Assembly (NCBI RefSeq): GCF_035917575.1
Contig: NZ_CP109090.1
Span: 124,001 to 188,000 of the forward strand
Length of the DNA: 64,000 nucleotides
Direction of reading: 5' to 3'
Source: Streptomyces sp. NBC_01788
GTDB lineage: Bacteria > Actinomycetota > Actinomycetes > Streptomycetales > Streptomycetaceae
Numbering within the stretch: the first letter of the stretch is position 1; each line of letters opens with the position of its first letter. A model generated the notes under the pieces. It saw nothing but the letters and a program-made list of their open reading frames with translations, made no database searches and had not been told where the DNA came from. The translations under genes were made by a program, and so were the position numbers. Positions 60,203 to 64,000 of the stretch are shown here, piece after piece.

Positions 60203-60867
60203 CCACTGTGCTCATCGTGGACGACCAGCCGCTCCAGCGATACGGCTTCCGCATGCTCCTGGACTCGGTGCCCGAAACGGAGGTGGTGGGCGAGGCCTCG
60301 CACGGAGCGGAAGCGGTGCGCAAGACCGCCGAACTCCGGCCCGACGTCGTCCTCATGGACGTGCGCATGCCGGGCATGGACGGCATTGAGGCGACCCGTC
60401 GCATCGTCGCCGCCGGCGATCGCTCGCGCGTCCTGATGCTGACCACGTTCGACCTGGACGAGTACGTGTACGCGGCTCTGCGCGCCGGAGCCAGCGGCTT
60501 CCTCCTCAAGGACGCCCGCCCCGAGGAACTCCTTGCGGGCATCCGGGCCGTGGCCGTCGGAGACGCTGTGATCGCCCCCGCGCTCACCCGCCGTCTCCTG
60601 CACGAGTTCGCCCGTCTCGTGCCACTCGGCGGCGACGGCTCCACTGAGGACCCGCGCTTGAGCTCCCTCACCGACCGTGAGCGCGAGATCCTCGTCGCCA
60701 TCGGCAAGGGCTGGAGCAACGGCGAGATCGCCGCCCACTTCGTCCTGTCGGAGTCCACGGTGAAGACTCATGTCGGCCGCATCCTGGCCAAGATCGGCGC
60801 CCGCGACCGCATCCAGGCGGTGATCTTCGCCTATGACCACGGCCTGGCCCGGCCTCATGGGGACTGA
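60199..60867 (+). CDS. LuxR/NarL-type response regulator
   Basis: The 222-residue protein has a receiver domain (TTVLIVDDQPLQRYGFRMLL, phospho-Asp in PDVVLMDVRMPGMDG, Lys in GFLLKDARPEE) and a LuxR HTH (LTDREREILVAIGKGWSNGE, IAAHFVLSESTVKTHVGRIL). The GTG overlaps the kinase stop (GTGA). It should bind DNA as a dimer, possibly the CCCCGGTAC repeats upstream of the ABC gene. Confidence 0.92.
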   Translation: MTTVLIVDDQPLQRYGFRMLLDSVPETEVVGEASHGAEAVRKTAELRPDVVLMDVRMPGMDGIEATRRIVAAGDRSRVLMLTTFDLDEYVYAALRAGASGFLLKDARPEELLAGIRAVAVGDAVIAPALTRRLLHEFARLVPLGGDGSTEDPRLSSLTDREREILVAIGKGWSNGEIAAHFVLSESTVKTHVGRILAKIGARDRIQAVIFAYDHGLARPHGD

Positions 60868-60879
60868 GCGGCGGCGCCG

Positions 60880-61010
60880 TTTGCCCTCATCCGCCGTGGT
60901 CTTGAGGAGTTTCCGGAAGAAACGCCTGGCCGCAGCCTTGTCACGCCGGTTCTGCACGAGGATGTCGAGCACCATGCCGTCGGCGTCGACGGCCCGCCAC
61001 AGGCCCCCCT
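60880..61010 (-). pseudogene. IS6-family transposase, short internal fragment
   Basis: The minus strand reads GLWRAVDADGMVLDILVQNR and RDKAAARRFFRKLLKTT, matching the middle of IS6 transposases as in the element at 16.5 kb but diverged. No ends are present. It lies right after the response regulator. Confidence 0.75.
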
Positions 61011-61110
61011 CGCCCCGACCCAATCCGGAGATCATCTCACCCTGTCGCCGACAACGTGACAGCGCCTTCTTCAGGCTTGCAGCACGCACGACCACGAGGG
61101 CACTTCCGAG

Positions 61111-62518
61111 ATGCAATCTTCCCATGCCTCGGCGAGGGTCTCCGCACGGTTTGATGATCCGAATCTGGTCGGCTACGGCGGGCTGGCCCCGGTGGTACGG
61201 CTGGCCGAGCGGTGCGCACTGCCCGCACTCGTCGACGAGCACGTCCGGCTGTCGGCCTCGAAGGACGGCACCGGGGCCTTCCCCGCGGCGAAGCTGATGT
61301 CGCTGGTCGGTGGCATGGTCGCCGGGGCGGACAGCATCGATGACATGGACCGGCTGCGGCACGGTGGGCTGCCGCGGCTGTTCTCCGGCGTGCGGGCGCC
61401 GTCCACGCTGGGCTCGTTCCTGCGCTCCTTCAGCCACGGACACGTGAAGCAACTGCACGCGGTGGCCCGCCGGTTCCTGCCCCACCTGGCCGCGCACACC
61501 CCCGCTGCTGCCCGGCGCCGACCAGGTGGCCTACGTGGATATCGACGACACGATCCGCCGCACCTCGGCCTACGGCTACGCCAAGCAGGGAGCCGGCTAT
61601 GGATACAGCAAGGTCAAGGGCTTGAACGCGCTGATCGAGATCGTCTCCACCCCGCTGGCCGCTCCGGTGATCGCCGCCACCCGCCTGCGCAAGGGACCGT
61701 CCAACTCCGCCCGGGGTGCGGCTGCGTTCGTCGCCGAATCGATCCGCACCGCCCGCGCCGCAGGCGCGGGCGGCGCGAGCGGGCTGCTGGTCGTGCGGGC
61801 CGACTCCGCGTTCTACGGCGCCGATGTCGTAAACGCCTGCCGGGCCCTGGGCGTCCGGTTCTCGGTCACGGTGCGGATGAACGCCTCCATCAAGGCCGCG
61901 ATCGCGGGCATCGACGAAGCCGCGTGGAAGGCGATCAAGTACCCCAAGGCGATCTGGGACGAGGAGGCGCAATGCTGGATCTCGGACGCCGAGATAGCCG
62001 AGACCAGCTACACCGCCTTCACCTCCAGGCCGAAGAAGCAGCAGGTCATCGCCCGTCTGATCGTACGCCGCGTCAAACGGCTCAACCCGGCGGCGGTGCC
62101 CGAGGGGCAGGGCACTCTCTTCGACACCTGGCGCTACCACGCCGCGTTCACCGACTCACCGCTCCCGCTGACGGACGCCGAGCGTGATCACAGGCGGCAC
62201 GCTGTCGTGGAACAGGTGATCGCGGACTTGAAGAACGGCCCGTTCGCCCACGCCCCCTCCGGGCACTTCCAGGCGAACGCCGCCTAGCTCGCGCTGGCCG
62301 CTCTTGCGCACAATCTGACCCGCGCCGCCGGCGCCCTGGCGTCCGCCTTCCACGCCAGGGCCACCACCGCAACGATCCGCGACCATCTGATCAACGTGCC
62401 CGCCCGCCTGGCCCGTTCGGCCCGCCGCCTCACCCTCCACCTGCCCGAACACTGGCCCTGGGCCAACGACTTCACCCGGCTCTTCGACCTGGTGCACGCA
62501 CCGCCACCCACAACCTGA
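61111..62518 (+). pseudogene. IS1380-family transposase with frameshift and stop codon
   Basis: The N-terminal part reads DPNLVGYGGLAPVVRLAERC, KLMSLVGGMVAGADSIDDMD and STLGSFLRSFSHGHVKQLHA. A shift near 61500 leads to QVAYVDIDDTIRRTSAYGYA (first Asp), LLVVRADSAFYGADVV (second Asp) and DTWRYHAAFTDSPLPL. A TAG at 62285-62287 replaces Trp, after which the end (LALAALAHNLTRAAGALASA) continues in frame. Nearly full length, about 465 codons, with two disabling changes. Confidence 0.85.
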
Positions 62519-62816
62519 AGAGCTCTAACCACCCCGCCCGCAAGGGCCCGAGACCACCGAACACGTGGAAAAGCTGGGCAGACCAGCGAGCACTCCCCGC
62601 CCCCGAACGGCCAGATCATCCCGACCGCCAGGACACCTCCGAAACGATCCCTCCGGAATCAAGCCGGTGGATCCGGGCTCAAACCGACCCGCCGCGTCCA
62701 GCCGAAGGCCATCACCCTCGTACCCAAACTGGTTTAGCCATTCAAGCAACGGCATTGCCCGCACCCTTCGCCCTTCTCGTCATCGCTGTCGGGGAGAGGT
62801 ACGGATGTGTCACCTC
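62519..62816. other. Intergenic stretch without a recognised gene
   Basis: A minus-strand frame (62525-62764) reads AMPLLEWLNQFGYEGDGLRL then DAAGRFEPGSTG, which may be real, but no family, start or ribosome-binding site supports it. Confidence 0.3.
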
Positions 62817-64000
62817 TCAACCGCACGCCCGGGGCCATTTGTCCCGCAGCCACGCCAGGTCGGTCTCGGCGCGGGTGCGGGTCGCCTGTTCACGGGTGAA
62901 GACGGCGTCCGTCTTGGTCAGGACCAGAACGTAGGGGCGTCCCTGGCGCCGGGTGGTGTGGGAGACGGGCAGGCCGGCCTGGTCGATGCGGCTGTGGAGA
63001 TGGCGGCGTCCGTCCTTCGCGAGCGGCCACTCCATGACGTGGCGGGTACGGGAGGTGAGGAAGGCGTCCAAGTCGGGGCAGAGTCCGCAGCCAGGCCGGC
63101 ATGTCCCGGCCGGGGTGAGGGACCAGTCGTCGGCCGCACGTACGGGGCGGGTGAGGGCCGCGGCGAGCCGGTCCTCGCAGTGGTCGGCGAGGGTCTGGAA
63201 AGCGCGGGCGGCGGGTGCGCCGTCGCGTATGGTCGTCGGCTGGCGGGCGGCGGTGCGCAGGGCGGGGAGCAGGCATTCCAGGGCGGTGTCCGGCAGGCCG
63301 CGCAGCGTGGCGGCGATGGTGCCGGCGGTCTCGGGCCCTGCCGCCTGCAGGACGCGGGCCAGTGATGCGCCGAGCCCCTCCATGCCTGTGCGGCGCTCCG
63401 TCTCGCGGCCGATGCCGAGCCAGCTGGTGAGTTGCTGCTCGACTGCTTGCCAGGCACCCTCGGCCAGCGGCGAGGCCATCGCGTCCCCATCGCCGTCGGC
63501 GGCCCGCAGCGCGGTGCACAGGCCGGGCAGCGATTCGAGCCACTCCGCGCGGTCGGCCCTAGTGTACGCGCCAACCGTGCCGAACCAGCTGCTGACGGCC
63601 CCGCGGGCCCACGTCCGTCCGTACCGCGCGGCCGCTGCCGCGAGACCCGGGGCGTGCCGCTCGCCCAGGGCCTCCACCCCAAAAGGCGCGAGGAGCATCG
63701 TGGCAGTGTCCGCTTCCCGCAGTCCCACCGCGACGGGCAGGGCGGCGGCAAGGAGCGCCGCGGCCGCCTCGCCCGAACCGTGGTGCTTCCAGATCGGGGC
63801 GAGCGACTGGGCGAGCGTGCGCGCCCGGTCGAGGTCCCCGGCATCCAGGTGGCCCTGAAGTTCCCGCAGTGCGCCCTCGGAGCCGGCCTCAGCGCGGGCC
63901 GTGAACGAGCGCTGCCGGGGCCACAGGACCACGGCAGCCCGCCGGTACCAGCGGTCGAGGGTGTTGCCGTAGTTGCCCATGTAGCCCTCGTACTCGGACT
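62817..64000 (-). CDS. C-terminal part of a large protein running off the window (2OG-oxygenase-associated type)
   Basis: The frame is open to the window edge, so the gene starts beyond position 64000. The visible ~394 residues begin SEYEGYMGNYGNTLDRWYRR, AAVVLWPRQRSF, a segment that in related proteins follows a 2OG-Fe(II) oxygenase domain. A helical HEAT-like region follows, then a Cys site (GTCRPGCGLCPDLDAFL) and PYVLVLTKTDAVFTREQATR near the end. The catalytic domain lies outside the window, so the assignment is tentative. Confidence 0.55.
   Translation of the reverse strand, partial: SEYEGYMGNYGNTLDRWYRRAAVVLWPRQRSFTARAEAGSEGALRELQGHLDAGDLDRARTLAQSLAPIWKHHGSGEAAAALLAAALPVAVGLREADTATMLLAPFGVEALGERHAPGLAAAAARYGRTWARGAVSSWFGTVGAYTRADRAEWLESLPGLCTALRAADGDGDAMASPLAEGAWQAVEQQLTSWLGIGRETERRTGMEGLGASLARVLQAAGPETAGTIAATLRGLPDTALECLLPALRTAARQPTTIRDGAPAARAFQTLADHCEDRLAAALTRPVRAADDWSLTPAGTCRPGCGLCPDLDAFLTSRTRHVMEWPLAKDGRRHLHSRIDQAGLPVSHTTRRQGRPYVLVLTKTDAVFTREQATRTRAETDLAWLRDKWPRACG

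Overview
The window is high-GC DNA with Streptomyces-type gene content: an SsgA-like sporulation protein, SpoIIE/HATPase and RsbW-like regulators, ECF sigma factors, TatA, DUF6083 and DUF402 proteins, a LAETG-type sortase substrate, and many GTG or TTG starts with 4-bp GTGA/ATGA gene overlaps. The very large number of insertion-sequence remnants (IS4, IS110 twice, IS630 twice, IS21, IS701, IS481, Tn3, IS6 twice, IS5, IS1380 twice, ISAs1), plus an integrase stub and a CRISPR remnant, points to an accessory region such as a chromosome arm or large plasmid. No tRNA or rRNA gene was seen.

Layout. 0-5.2 kb: nested insertion sequences. An IS4 element appears to sit inside the left non-coding end of an IS110 element, which itself abuts IS630 and IS21 remnants, followed by a frameshifted DUF402 gene. 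5.2-8.5 kb: SsgA-like protein, a secreted His/Trp repeat protein, an orphan copy of a protease leader, a decayed membrane-protein gene and a deleted IS701 derivative. 8.5-10.1 kb: divergent WYL regulator and VOC protein. 10.1-13.7 kb: IS481, Tn3, SDR and small-gene fragments. 13.7-17.7 kb: XRE-cupin regulator with epoxide hydrolase, then an MFS transporter cut by an IS6 element. 17.7-19 kb: a trypsin-like protease with a sortase signal.

19.2-23.7 kb: zinc-finger protein, small HTH regulator with three palindromic operators, DUF6083 protein, an unknown protein and a UvrD-like helicase; this is the best candidate for an undescribed multi-gene system. 24-28.1 kb: zinc alcohol dehydrogenase, three tiny overlapping ORFs, and a sigma-factor operon. 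28.5-32 kb: three regulator/enzyme genes or pairs (LysR-SDR, GlxA-type, isochorismatase-type). 32.5-37 kb: chimeric and IS-derived debris, a CRISPR remnant and an intact ISAs1 with a 10-bp target duplication. 37.7-41.9 kb: cupredoxin lipoprotein, Tat-exported metallophosphoesterase and membrane protein, divergent from an ECF sigma/anti-sigma pair. 42-44.6 kb: RsbW-like kinase operon and TatA. 45-49 kb: a duplicated LysR/SDR segment flanking an isochorismatase/MarR pair with a perfect palindromic operator. 51-55 kb: UbiA-family protein, class II terpene-cyclase-like protein and P450, a compact candidate terpenoid pathway. 57-61 kb: ABC exporter with its own two-component system. 61-64 kb: IS1380 pseudogene and the 3' part of a gene running off the right edge.

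All product names come from reading the sequence and recalling family features; no database search was run. Residue positions and identity estimates were made by eye.
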